From the NCBI RefSeq assembly GCF_000018685.1, contig NC_010001.1, forward strand, positions 2,868,001 to 2,932,000: DNA of 64,000 nt, read 5' to 3'. The position numbers and the translations under genes were made by a program. Below the pieces are notes generated by a model. That model did not search any database. It saw only the letters and a program-made list of their open reading frames with translations, and had not been told where the DNA came from. The stretch comes from Lachnoclostridium phytofermentans ISDg (GTDB taxonomy: Bacteria; Bacillota; Clostridia; Lachnospirales; Lachnospiraceae). Below are positions 53,784 to 62,643 of the stretch, piece after piece. The stretch's first letter is position 1. The number at the start of each line of letters is the position of its first letter.

Positions 53784-54449
53784 CTATAAACGAATATCAT
53801 TAAGGACTTTCTTATTCAAAGGTTCAATATAAATATTTCCTTCTTCTAAAAATGCAATCTTAGTTTCCTTCGCTTCCTCCTTCGATGGATGATCCGGTGC
53901 TCTCGCAATGATATCTGCAATTCTAATCTGTCCTGGATTCATATCTAAAGATAATACAAAAGCGTTTTCATTTCCTGTAGCACCAGCAAAAGCTGTCCCC
54001 TTTAAGGAACCTAGTACAATAATATTTCCTTTACTTACCACGCTGGCTCCAGGATTTACATCCCCGATAATAATAACACTTGTTTCAGTCTCTAACACTT
54101 GTCCTGATCTTAAGTTTCCCTTATAGAATTGCCCTGTGGCATTGGAAAGCTCTAAGAGCTTATCCTCCAATGCCTTGGCAAATACTTTATCTCTTTCCTC
54201 ATCATTGTCTATTACACAAATTACGTGAAGATCTGAACTTATTGCAATTGCATCTAAGATTTCCCGTTCCTCAGTATCCGTTAACTTACGTCCTTCGAAA
54301 CTAATGGCCATCTTCGCATTTCCTAAAAATTTTCTTGAGTCTTCAAATTTAACTTTGATATCCTCTAACAACTTAGAAAACTCTAATTCTTTATCGAGTA
54401 CAACTACAATACCATGTTTATTTCCTTTAATAATGACTGAATTATTCAT
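53784..54449 (-). CDS. minC: Septum-site inhibitor MinC
   Basis: A 221-residue FtsZ inhibitor. The N-terminal domain spans about 1-100; the C-terminal beta-helical domain has VIIGDVNPGASVVSKGNIIV and LGSLKGTAFAGATGNENAFV. The end (EEGNIYIEPLN) is typical. The ATG at 54449 gives the usual MinC N-terminus (NNSVIIKGNKHGI); the frame is open further upstream, into the PBP2 gene, but without a site. It is 79 bp after the PBP2 stop. Confidence 0.94.
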   Translation of the reverse strand: MNNSVIIKGNKHGIVVVLDKELEFSKLLEDIKVKFEDSRKFLGNAKMAISFEGRKLTDTEEREILDAIAISSDLHVICVIDNDEERDKVFAKALEDKLLELSNATGQFYKGNLRSGQVLETETSVIIIGDVNPGASVVSKGNIIVLGSLKGTAFAGATGNENAFVLSLDMNPGQIRIADIIARAPDHPSKEEAKETKIAFLEEGNIYIEPLNKKVLNDIRL

Positions 54450-54528
54450 ACAATCACCAATTATACTAAGCATAAACATTAACACTTTGCATATGCATTT
54501 ATGCTTTGCATATCCTTTCTGGTCTATC

Positions 54529-57378
54529 CTAGTCAGACACCTTAATGTTAGTTGCGGAGCCTGCAGTAATATCTCCATTTAAGAGAGCTTCTTTATTCTC
54601 ACCATTAAAATAATATCCCAGTACTTCGCGCGCCATCTTTGCAGCATTCGCAGAAGCATAACCATTCGGAATAATACAGGTAATACTGATTTCTGGATTC
54701 TCATATGGTGCATATCCTATAAATAGAGCATGGTTAGGTTTTGTTTTACTAACCTGCGCTGTGCCAGTTTTACCTGCCACAGTTACTCCTAGGTTCCCAT
54801 AGAGACGGTCTAAGGAGTTAGCGGAGGAGTTAACTACAAGATACATACCTCTTTGTACCATATTCCATTGTTCATCTGTGAATTCAGTAATCTTATTGTA
54901 AACACTTGCCTGATTTTCATAAATCATCTTATGATCCTTTGTTTCAACCCTATCTAATAAAGTAAGGTTAAAGCAAGTACCACGATTTGCAAGGGTCGTT
55001 ACATAACGAGAAATCTGTGTCGGAGTAAAATTATGATAATATCCAATCGCTGTTCGAATCGCATCGGTATTCGATATCTCAGGTTTTGATTCTTCCACTT
55101 CTACCCCAGATACATCACCGAATCCAAACATCTGCGCATATTTTTGAATCTTTTCAAGTCCAATCGCATCCTTATAAATACCACTGTCATTTTTTGATAA
55201 ACGATTTGCAGTCTCATAGAAAAAGTAGTTACAGGAATGTTGAATTGCTTGAGCTGCATCGAGTGTACCATGCGAGCTTGGGTATTTCCAACATTTTGGT
55301 GAAGGAACGATTTCTTCAAAAATACCTCTGTCAGTGATTCTAGTAGATGTATTAATAACTTTCTCACCAAATCCTGCAAAAGTCATCAATGGTTTAAAAG
55401 TAGAACCAGTCGTTGTTTTCTGCATCGTAGGACGGTTAATTAATGGAGTTGCCTTATCCTCCAATAACTTACTGTAATAATTCCAGTCAATTTTATTGGC
55501 TAGATAGTTATTATCATAGGAAGGATAGGTAACCATTGCTAGGACATCACCGGATTTTGAATCGGTAATTACAATAGAACCACTGCAAGGTTCAAGAGCC
55601 AACTGTCCCGGCGTAATTTCGAGATTTCTGATCTTTGTAGTAATAAAATCATAAGCAGAAAGACTTCCACTATTTAATCTCGCATAGTCATTCTCATTAT
55701 ATTCTAACACATCTTGGTCAAATAATAAAAGACAAATTTCTCTTCCTGTTAATTTTTTTGAAAAGACTAGGGTTCGGTAAATCTTCTTCTCAAACTCCTT
55801 GTCATCTACTAATAAATTCATAGCATAATCTTTAAGTTTTTCATATAGTTCATCTGTTCTATAGTATTCTGTACCTACACCAAGTTTAGATAAATCAACC
55901 CAGTTTTGAGTAATCGCATACTGTAAAAACTTACTAAGGCTAAGTTTATTATCCTTGTAATTTAGATACTGTGGATCTTCTTTGTTAATCTTAGAAGATA
56001 AGACTATACCGACTTGGCTAGAAGAAAGTTTCGAGTATACATATTGTAGATACTCTTCCATCTCTGTTCCTGCAGCACTATTCGTAACCGTACTATCAAC
56101 CTTTAATAAATTATTTAAGCTATCAAAAATTCCAACACGTTTATCTAAAAACTTTTGGTATACATTTTTCTCTAAGTCTGTCGCATCATCCTCTTTAAAA
56201 TGAGCTATATTAACAACATTATTATTTAATAATGCATTGTAAACTTCATAGATTGGTACTTTTATCTTCGCAGCATTTACTCCTTTTCCGCCGTAATCCA
56301 TATCTGGAGTAATAACGGATAGTAAAATTTCTGCAATGTTCTTCTCTAAGATATGATAACTTGCAACTTGAAGGTCACGATCTATTGTAAGATAAACATC
56401 ATTACCAGTAACAGGTTCTTTTGTAACTTTTACATCAAGTTCCTTACCGCTATCATTTAGAGTTAAGGTTGATTCCCCTTTTGTACCAACCAGATAGCTT
56501 TCCATTTCCTTTTCTATACCTGTTTTACCAACAACATCTGTTTCTCCATAAATTATTTCGGCTTCATTTAATTTTTCCAATTCTGTAGAATTGATGAGAC
56601 CGGTGTACCCTAAGATATGCGCAAAATAAATGCTGTCGTTATATACCCTAGATGTATCTAACTTTACTTCGACCCCTGGCATATCTGCCAAGTTTTCCTT
56701 CACTGCCGCTACAGTTTTTTTATCTACGTTTGAAGCTATCGTAATCTGGTTATAACTTGGTACATTAATCAACAATTGGTAACGAACCGTCATAATTTTT
56801 AGGGCATCTTCTAAAGAATATTCATCAGAGATTCGAAACATCGGCGACCCGCTAACACCATACTTTAGAAAATCAAATACCTCTTGAGCAGTTGCATTTC
56901 TCTGGCCCTCTTCCAGCTTACTAATATGCGTTTTACAGTATGCATTCTTCTTAAAACGTAATAATTGATCACCAGAAATATCAAACGCTAATTCACCGTT
57001 ATTATCGATAATAATATTAAAGTTTAACTCAATATCATATCCATATTTCTCAAGTAACTTAATTAACTTATGAATCATCGCATTTTTATCTGCGTTTGTT
57101 TTTAAAAGCCCACTGTCACTAATAACAATAGAATAACTAGATTCATTAGTCGCTAGTAATTTTCCATTTCTATCATAAATGTTTCCACGAGTAGCTTTTA
57201 TTTCTCTTGGTTCGCTATTTAAATATTCCTCACTTACGGTGTTAGCTGTACCCTCTACAATCTGCATTACAAACACTTGATAGATTAAAACAGCAAACAT
57301 TCCCATAAAAATCAAGTTAATAGGAATCATACGCGATGAAAACAATTTCTTTAGTTTATCAAGTAAAACATCAAGCAC
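54529..57378 (-). CDS. mrdA: Penicillin-binding protein 2 (elongasome transpeptidase) with a large insertion
   Basis: A 949-residue class B PBP, well over the usual 600-700. One N-terminal membrane helix (about 20-42), then the dimerisation domain (REIKATRGNIYDRNGKLLA at 58-76), then the transpeptidase domain with STFK (659-662), SCN (HSCNYFF) and KTG (GKTGTAQ). Residues ~350-595 lie between DLQVAS and the SGSIVITDSKSGDVLAMV strand and are not part of the standard fold. It partners RodA. GTG start behind GGAGGG; one base overlaps the mreD stop (TAGTG). Confidence 0.92.
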   Translation of the reverse strand: MLDVLLDKLKKLFSSRMIPINLIFMGMFAVLIYQVFVMQIVEGTANTVSEEYLNSEPREIKATRGNIYDRNGKLLATNESSYSIVISDSGLLKTNADKNAMIHKLIKLLEKYGYDIELNFNIIIDNNGELAFDISGDQLLRFKKNAYCKTHISKLEEGQRNATAQEVFDFLKYGVSGSPMFRISDEYSLEDALKIMTVRYQLLINVPSYNQITIASNVDKKTVAAVKENLADMPGVEVKLDTSRVYNDSIYFAHILGYTGLINSTELEKLNEAEIIYGETDVVGKTGIEKEMESYLVGTKGESTLTLNDSGKELDVKVTKEPVTGNDVYLTIDRDLQVASYHILEKNIAEILLSVITPDMDYGGKGVNAAKIKVPIYEVYNALLNNNVVNIAHFKEDDATDLEKNVYQKFLDKRVGIFDSLNNLLKVDSTVTNSAAGTEMEEYLQYVYSKLSSSQVGIVLSSKINKEDPQYLNYKDNKLSLSKFLQYAITQNWVDLSKLGVGTEYYRTDELYEKLKDYAMNLLVDDKEFEKKIYRTLVFSKKLTGREICLLLFDQDVLEYNENDYARLNSGSLSAYDFITTKIRNLEITPGQLALEPCSGSIVITDSKSGDVLAMVTYPSYDNNYLANKIDWNYYSKLLEDKATPLINRPTMQKTTTGSTFKPLMTFAGFGEKVINTSTRITDRGIFEEIVPSPKCWKYPSSHGTLDAAQAIQHSCNYFFYETANRLSKNDSGIYKDAIGLEKIQKYAQMFGFGDVSGVEVEESKPEISNTDAIRTAIGYYHNFTPTQISRYVTTLANRGTCFNLTLLDRVETKDHKMIYENQASVYNKITEFTDEQWNMVQRGMYLVVNSSANSLDRLYGNLGVTVAGKTGTAQVSKTKPNHALFIGYAPYENPEISITCIIPNGYASANAAKMAREVLGYYFNGENKEALLNGDITAGSATNIKVSD

Positions 57379-57887
57379 TACGATCCCTCCTTATTGCTTA
57401 ACTTGGTTAAACCCAAATGTATCATATGAAAAAGCTTATAAAATACAATACCAACAAGTACAGTATAAATTACTCTTGGTAACATAATTCGATAAGCATA
57501 AAATCCTAAATTTAGTCTACCACGTAATAAAAATTCCGCTACATAGTAGAAGAAACAATATACAAATTCACTTGCAGTAATTAAAAGCACAGGAATTGTG
57601 TAATCCTCTTTGTCATAAATCTTGTTTGCATAGCCATTAAAATAACCAAGGAACATATAAAGGATTCCATAGATACCAATCACATCACCGATGGAGCAGT
57701 CTAATAAAAGTCCGCAGACCAAACCAGTAAACATACCAGAAAAGATACCTCTGGTATATGCTACGGTTACTACTAGAACCAACAATAAATCCGGAACGAC
57801 ACCCGCGAGTTTAAAGGTCGGAAACACTGCGCTCTGAAGTAAAAAGCATATTAAGATTTGTATTAAGGTTACCAAAACTCGTATCAC
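57378..57887 (-). CDS. mreD: Rod shape-determining protein MreD
   Basis: A 169-residue integral membrane protein with about five helices. FKLAGVVPDLLLVLVVTVAY and GLVCGLLLDCSIGDVIGIYG fit the MreD family. It links MreC to the elongation machinery. It lies between mreC and the PBP2 gene and overlaps the latter by one base. GTG start. Confidence 0.9.
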   Translation of the reverse strand: MIRVLVTLIQILICFLLQSAVFPTFKLAGVVPDLLLVLVVTVAYTRGIFSGMFTGLVCGLLLDCSIGDVIGIYGILYMFLGYFNGYANKIYDKEDYTIPVLLITASEFVYCFFYYVAEFLLRGRLNLGFYAYRIMLPRVIYTVLVGIVFYKLFHMIHLGLTKLSNKEGS

Positions 57888-57916
57888 GTCTTACCCCTAT
57901 CTTAATTAAAAAAGGA

Positions 57917-58777
57917 TTACTCTCCCTTTTCTAATTTTTCCTTTAATGTTGTTATAATTAACACTTCCTCCAGATGCTCAAAATCAACTGCTGGACGAAG
58001 ATATCCTGATTTCACCATATTACTGGAATCCACTTTAATATCATAAGCATAACCAATCAAGATTCCCTGTAGATATTTATTACTAATATGGGAAGTAACT
58101 ACTTCATAGCCATCCTTGATATCTGCATTCATACTGATTGCCTCTACCCGAATTACTCCATCATCTAATAACTGAAGATCACCTTTTACATCGCAGGTGT
58201 CTGAAGTCTTTAAAAACATACCACTGACATAGCTAGCATCGTCGATAATTGAACGTACTTTGGCATAATTTACACCAACCTCTGTTACGATTCCAACCAA
58301 ACCATTTCCAGCAAGCACATTCATATCTACCTTAATTCCATCTTTTGATCCCTTATCAATTGTAAATACGTTATAAAAGCTATTGGAGTCTCTAGAGATA
58401 ACTCTTGCAGCAACTTTTGGATAATCTGCATATTTCTGGTCTACCTCGAAGAGTCTTCGAAGTCCATCAAGCTCATATCGATCCTGAATCAAAATACTAT
58501 TCTCTACTTTTAGAGCTTCATTTTGACTTTTTAACTTCTCGTTCTCATCCATCAAGTCTCTCATATTTGCTAATGTATCTAATTTATCAGATAAGAAACT
58601 CCCAAACGTATTAATCCCCTTCTGCATCGGAGTAACAACACCCCCAACCGCAGTTTTTACTGGGCTTAATAAGGTTTCATATCGAAATGATAAGAAAATC
58701 AAAATCAGACATATCACTGTGCAAAAAGTCAGCACATGCTTTGGCTGAATTGAAATCTTAGGCGTTTTTCTTCTCAT
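57917..58777 (-). CDS. mreC: Rod shape-determining protein MreC
   Basis: A 286-residue protein with a short cytoplasmic tail, one membrane helix (about 13-30), a coiled coil (about 65-100, NEKLKSQNEALKVENSIL), and two beta domains outside (ARVISRDSNSFYNVFTIDKG, GLVGIVTEVGVNYAKVRSI). MreC organises the elongasome and binds PBP2. The upstream gap of 244 bp, with a large palindrome and a repeat, separates it from mreB. Confidence 0.93.
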   Translation of the reverse strand: MRRKTPKISIQPKHVLTFCTVICLILIFLSFRYETLLSPVKTAVGGVVTPMQKGINTFGSFLSDKLDTLANMRDLMDENEKLKSQNEALKVENSILIQDRYELDGLRRLFEVDQKYADYPKVAARVISRDSNSFYNVFTIDKGSKDGIKVDMNVLAGNGLVGIVTEVGVNYAKVRSIIDDASYVSGMFLKTSDTCDVKGDLQLLDDGVIRVEAISMNADIKDGYEVVTSHISNKYLQGILIGYAYDIKVDSSNMVKSGYLRPAVDFEHLEEVLIITTLKEKLEKGE

Positions 58778-58866
58778 GATTTACCATTAACCCCTTTTCT
58801 TGCGCATGATTTGCGCTTAATAAGCTTTTCTGTGATCTCACTATAGGGAGAATAACACCAATTGCA

Positions 58867-58892
58867 TATCACATCTGCGCGCAGATGTGATA
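58867..58892. promoter_or_regulatory. Perfect 26-bp palindrome upstream of mreC
   Basis: TATCACATCTGCG followed at once by its reverse complement, with no spacer. It lies 90 bp upstream of the mreC start codon, in the mreB-mreC gap. A perfect DNA dyad of this size could bind a dimeric regulator; it would also form an extended RNA hairpin. Confidence 0.7.
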
Positions 58893-58929
58893 CTGTTTTA
58901 AATAATAAGTAGGAAAATTGAATTCTACT

Positions 58930-59020
58930 TTCACACTTGAAAACATGCCTGCAGTAGGCTGGATATTTGTGCCAAGGATAATGTAGGCACGAATATCCAT
59001 GTGAAAGAAAATTCTTTCAC
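58930..59020 (-). repeat. Dispersed palindromic element between mreB and mreC
   Basis: Lead-in TTCACACTTGAAAACATGCC, hairpin 1 (GGATATTTGTGCC 58961-58973, loop AAGGATAATGTA, GGCACGAATATCC 58986-58998), then a short hairpin 2 (GTGAAAGAA/TTCTTTCAC, 59001-59020). It ends 1 bp from the mreB stop codon, so it may shape the mreB mRNA end. Confidence 0.88.
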
Positions 59021-59021
59021 A

Positions 59022-60047
59022 CTATGCTCCATAATAGGTTTGCTTTATAGTGAGTGCCAAAGAACTTAGCTTAGGATCTTCGATAATTTTACCAAGTCCA
59101 TTCACTACTGTATTGGCAGGATCATTACAAATATTAATTTTAAGGTCGGTGTCATGTGACATCAACTGATCGAGATATTTGATATTGGCAGAACCGCCGG
59201 TAATATAGATACCAAGGTCAATTATATCAGAAGAAATCTCTGGTGGAGTTCTCTCTAAGATAATACGCATGGAATCTATGATAGACAATAGATGTTCTGA
59301 TATCGTCTCATAGACAAAGGAGGAGGTGATCTCCTTCTCCATAGGAAGGCCCGTAACCACATCTCTACCATATACCTTTATTGTTTTTTCTTCACCTTTC
59401 AAAGCACAAGCCAACTCTTTTTTAATCGTTTCAGCTGTCTTATGACCGATGTATAGATTATATTGCTTCTTTACATTAAGAATAATAGATTCATCGAATT
59501 TATTACCACCAACTGGTACCAATTTGCTTAATACAATACCACCTAAAGACATGATTGAGACTTCCGTCGTATCTGCACCAATATTTACAACCATTACACC
59601 TCGTGCTTTCGTCACATTAAGACCAGCACCCAAAGCGTCTGCAATTGGTTTTTCTACAATACGAATTTTTCTACTTTTTGCGTTTGAATTTGCTACTAAG
59701 TCAAAAAAAGCTCTTTTCTCTACTTCTGTGATATCCGTTGGTGTGGCAACTAAAAATTCAGCGCCCGTAAACTTACCATGCTTCTTTCCTAGCTGGTCAA
59801 AGGCATGATTTAAAAGAGTTAACATATTCTCAATATTTGCAATAACGCCATTTCTAACAGGATAATCTACTTCGATATTGCTTGGCGCTTTCCCATACAT
59901 CTCAAAGGCTTCGTCACCAATTGCGATGACACGTTTTTTATCTGCTATCGCAATGATATTCTTTGCATCAAAGATAACGCCTTCGTTTTTCTTATATATC
60001 TTAATGGTGCTTGTCCCAAAATCAATCCCATACAATTTTGCGGCCAT
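59022..60047 (-). CDS. mreB: Rod shape-determining protein MreB
   Basis: A 341-residue bacterial actin forming membrane filaments that guide elongation. GIDFGTSTIKIY at 6-17 is phosphate motif 1, VVNIGADTTEVSIMSLGG the second phosphate region and YITGGSANIKYL the adenosine motif. Residues from about 205 (GEEKTIKVYGRDVVTGLP) are typical. The ATG at 60047 follows GGGAG; the upstream TTG adds six residues without merit. It follows radC by 58 bp. Confidence 0.94.
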   Translation of the reverse strand: MAAKLYGIDFGTSTIKIYKKNEGVIFDAKNIIAIADKKRVIAIGDEAFEMYGKAPSNIEVDYPVRNGVIANIENMLTLLNHAFDQLGKKHGKFTGAEFLVATPTDITEVEKRAFFDLVANSNAKSRKIRIVEKPIADALGAGLNVTKARGVMVVNIGADTTEVSIMSLGGIVLSKLVPVGGNKFDESIILNVKKQYNLYIGHKTAETIKKELACALKGEEKTIKVYGRDVVTGLPMEKEITSSFVYETISEHLLSIIDSMRIILERTPPEISSDIIDLGIYITGGSANIKYLDQLMSHDTDLKINICNDPANTVVNGLGKIIEDPKLSSLALTIKQTYYGA

Positions 60048-60105
60048 AGTAAGTCTCCCTTCCAAATTACTAAATTACATTACTTACTTACTTACTTGGG
60101 AAGTT

Positions 60106-60804
60106 TTAATATATTATTCCCTGTTCCTTTAAACTTATATATCTATTGTCGCCAATAATAATATGATCCATAAGTGTTACTCCAAGTAATTCTCCTGCTT
60201 CTTTCATTCTTTTGGTAACCGCAATATCCTCTTTACTAGGGGTAGGGTCACCACTAGGGTGATTATGGAGCAATATGATATAGACAGCTTCATACTTCAC
60301 TGCCAATAAAAATACTTCTCTTGGCGACATGATAGATGCATTTACTGTACCTATCGATATAATCTCCTCACGAAGCAACTTACTTTTCGTATCAAACATC
60401 AGCAACCGTGATTGTTCGGTTTTTAAGCTTCTCATATCCTGCATATAATATTCAGCTACAGAACTTGGATCAGTATAACGTATCCCATCAGCAAAAGTTG
60501 CTTTCGCCATACGAATCGACAATTCTGTTAAACAAAGAAGCTGAATTGCTTTCACTCTACCGATTCCATGAATACTCATAAAATCTTTTTGCGTCATACG
60601 TGAAATTCCCCGAAGTCCGGGATAAGTGTTCGAATAACTTAATATCTTCGCAGCAAGTTCTGTAGAACGTGTTTCTTTAGAACCAGTTCGAAGGATTACC
60701 GCAATCAATTCGGCATCAGATAGAGCTGCCGCTCCATCTCGTTCACATTTTTCATAAGGACGTTCCGAAGCCGGAAGATCCTTCATGGAAAAAAACTGTT
60801 TCAT
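60106..60804 (-). CDS. radC: RadC family JAB-domain protein
   Basis: A 232-residue protein with an N-terminal helix-hairpin-helix region (FMSIHGIGRVKAIQL) and a C-terminal JAMM/MPN metalloprotease-like domain. The metal motif HNHPSGDPTPSKED is intact, with an upstream Glu in REEIISIGT. The old link to DNA repair is not firmly supported. It is found beside mreB in many bacteria. GGAG precedes the ATG. Confidence 0.93.
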   Translation of the reverse strand: MKQFFSMKDLPASERPYEKCERDGAAALSDAELIAVILRTGSKETRSTELAAKILSYSNTYPGLRGISRMTQKDFMSIHGIGRVKAIQLLCLTELSIRMAKATFADGIRYTDPSSVAEYYMQDMRSLKTEQSRLLMFDTKSKLLREEIISIGTVNASIMSPREVFLLAVKYEAVYIILLHNHPSGDPTPSKEDIAVTKRMKEAGELLGVTLMDHIIIGDNRYISLKEQGIIY

Positions 60805-60839
60805 TATAGCTCCATTCTACTCTCTCCAAGTAGTTAAGC

Positions 60840-61115
60840 TTACAGTTTACGGTATATCACTATGGAAATGATCATACCCAAAATACTTGCAATGGTAATC
60901 TTAATGCGCAAACCAAAAGATAAGATTATAACGCCAAGATTAAGACTTGTTATACCGGTACCATCCGGTGAACCAAGACCAAATTCTTGTCCAAAATTTA
61001 GCCATGAAAGCCAAGAGACATCCTTTGCTAAATAACCTAAAAATCCACCAAGTACAACACCTGATAATAAAAAGATTAGTAAAGTCCATCCGTTCTTTCC
61101 TGCTAGTCTTGCCAT
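60840..61115 (-). CDS. DUF4321 small membrane protein
   Basis: A 91-residue protein with two hydrophobic helices (LIFLLSGVVLGGFLGYLA and the C-terminal region), separated by a short soluble loop ending in LGVIILSFGLRIKI. It matches the DUF4321 pattern. The ATG at 61115 has GGAG 7 nt upstream. It lies 35 bp upstream of radC and probably belongs to the same transcript. Function unknown. Confidence 0.8.
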   Translation of the reverse strand: MARLAGKNGWTLLIFLLSGVVLGGFLGYLAKDVSWLSWLNFGQEFGLGSPDGTGITSLNLGVIILSFGLRIKITIASILGMIISIVIYRKL

Positions 61116-61295
61116 GTTTTTCTCCATTCTTTTGCAACATTTTCATAACTAAATACAATTCTGAAGATTTCACAGTGATACTGATTTTTATTCTATTTGC
61201 TACCTACTAAATCAACTTTTATAATACCATATCCCTCTATATTTGTACACCATAAATTGTGGAATTGGGTGTTTTATATCACAAAATAACACTAT

Positions 61296-62600
61296 TTAAG
61301 ATAACTCAACAAGTCCCGCTTCTACTAATTTTTGTAAAGACATCATAATACCAAATTTGGCATGATACCAGGTTAATCCACCTTGAAAATACACTGCATA
61401 CGGTGGTTCAATTGGAGCATCCGCAGATAACTCAATCGATGAACCTTGAACAAACGCACCTGCTGCCATAATAACCTCAGAGTGATAACCAGGCATTTCC
61501 CATGGTTCCGGAGTTACGTAAGAATCTACTGGAGCAGCTGCCTGTATCCCCTTACAAAATTCAATAATGGCTTCTGGTGTTTTAAGAGTAACCGCCTGAA
61601 TGATGTCATAACGCTCCTCCGTACCGTTTGGTATAACATGAAATCCTAATTTTTCATAGATATTTGCAGCAAAGATAGCACCCTTTAGAGCACCAGCTAC
61701 TACGGTAGGAGCTAAGAAGAAGCCTTGATATAACGTTTGGTTAATCCCCAAAGTCGCACCCACCTCTTTCCCAAGTCCTGGTGCTGTCAATCGAAATGCA
61801 GCATTGTCAACGTATTCTTCTTTCCCTACAATGTAACCTCCCGTTGGTGCTAAACCACCACCAGGATTCTTTATTAAAGAACCAACACAAAGATCTGCAC
61901 CAACATCAGTTGGTTCAATTGTTTCCACAAATTCACCATAGCAATTATCAACCATGCATATTGCATCTGGTTTGATACTTTTCACAAAAGTAATTAACTC
62001 ACCGATTTGTTCTACGGATAAGGTTGGTCTAGTTTGATAACCTTTGGAACGTTGTATTGTTACTAATTTGGTTCGTTCATTGATACTCTTTCTGATATTA
62101 TCATAATCAAATCCACCATTTGGTAGTAAGTCAACTTGGGCATATGTTATCCCATATTCCTTTAACGATCCCCTAGATTCGGTAATACCAATTACGCCTT
62201 CTAACGTATCATAAGGTTTTCCTACCGGTGATAAAATCTCATCACCAGGACGTAAGTTACCAGATAAAGCAATTGTTAAAGCATGGGTACCACTCACTAG
62301 CTGTGGTCTTACCAAAGCTGATTCTGCATGAAAAACTGCTGCGTATACATCCTCTAATGTATCTCTACCTAAGTCATTGTAACCGTATCCTGTGGTGGCC
62401 GCAAAATGAGTATCCGATACTCGATTATCTTGCATTGCTTTTAAAACTTTTAACTGATTATACTCGGCCACTTCATCGATTCTATCAAAACGCTCTTCTA
62501 AGCTACGAACAGTCTCCTCACAAAATTCTTGTACTTCCTTGTTTATCTTTAAATCTTGATACATCGCCATGATTTTTTTCTTGTTTGATTCGTTATTCAT
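61296..62600 (-). CDS. PLP-dependent 'aluminium resistance' family protein (methionine gamma-lyase-like)
   Basis: A 434-residue fold-type I PLP enzyme of the family named aluminium resistance protein or Met_gamma_lyase. GSLIKNPGGGLAPTGGYI contains the candidate PLP lysine; CMVDNCYGEFVE supplies the aspartate. HALTIALSGNLRPGDEIL lies near residue 100. The activity is not established; a carbon-sulfur lyase is plausible. It follows miaA by 43 bp, and the mutL-miaA-lyase order is common in clostridia. Confidence 0.88.
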   Translation of the reverse strand: MNNESNKKKIMAMYQDLKINKEVQEFCEETVRSLEERFDRIDEVAEYNQLKVLKAMQDNRVSDTHFAATTGYGYNDLGRDTLEDVYAAVFHAESALVRPQLVSGTHALTIALSGNLRPGDEILSPVGKPYDTLEGVIGITESRGSLKEYGITYAQVDLLPNGGFDYDNIRKSINERTKLVTIQRSKGYQTRPTLSVEQIGELITFVKSIKPDAICMVDNCYGEFVETIEPTDVGADLCVGSLIKNPGGGLAPTGGYIVGKEEYVDNAAFRLTAPGLGKEVGATLGINQTLYQGFFLAPTVVAGALKGAIFAANIYEKLGFHVIPNGTEERYDIIQAVTLKTPEAIIEFCKGIQAAAPVDSYVTPEPWEMPGYHSEVIMAAGAFVQGSSIELSADAPIEPPYAVYFQGGLTWYHAKFGIMMSLQKLVEAGLVELS

Positions 62601-62643
62601 CTTTCCTCTTTCTGCGCTGCTCTTTAGTGAGAGAAGTTCCTCG

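Noticed and set aside
54450..54578. Extended N-terminus for MinC
   Set aside because: The open frame runs upstream into the PBP2 gene, but the added residues are unlike MinC and the ATG at 54449 gives the normal N-terminus and length.
54529..57378. SpoVD or PBP3 (septal or sporulation transpeptidase)
   Set aside because: No PASTA domains are seen and the gene sits in the mreBCD-rodA context, which favours PBP2.
58867..58892. Origin or dif/XerCD-type site
   Set aside because: The palindrome is spacer-free and perfect, unlike the spaced, imperfect dif sites, and no xer or dnaA-box cluster is near.
59449..59808. 119-residue plus-strand open frame inside mreB
   Set aside because: Antisense to mreB, with composition dictated by the opposite strand.
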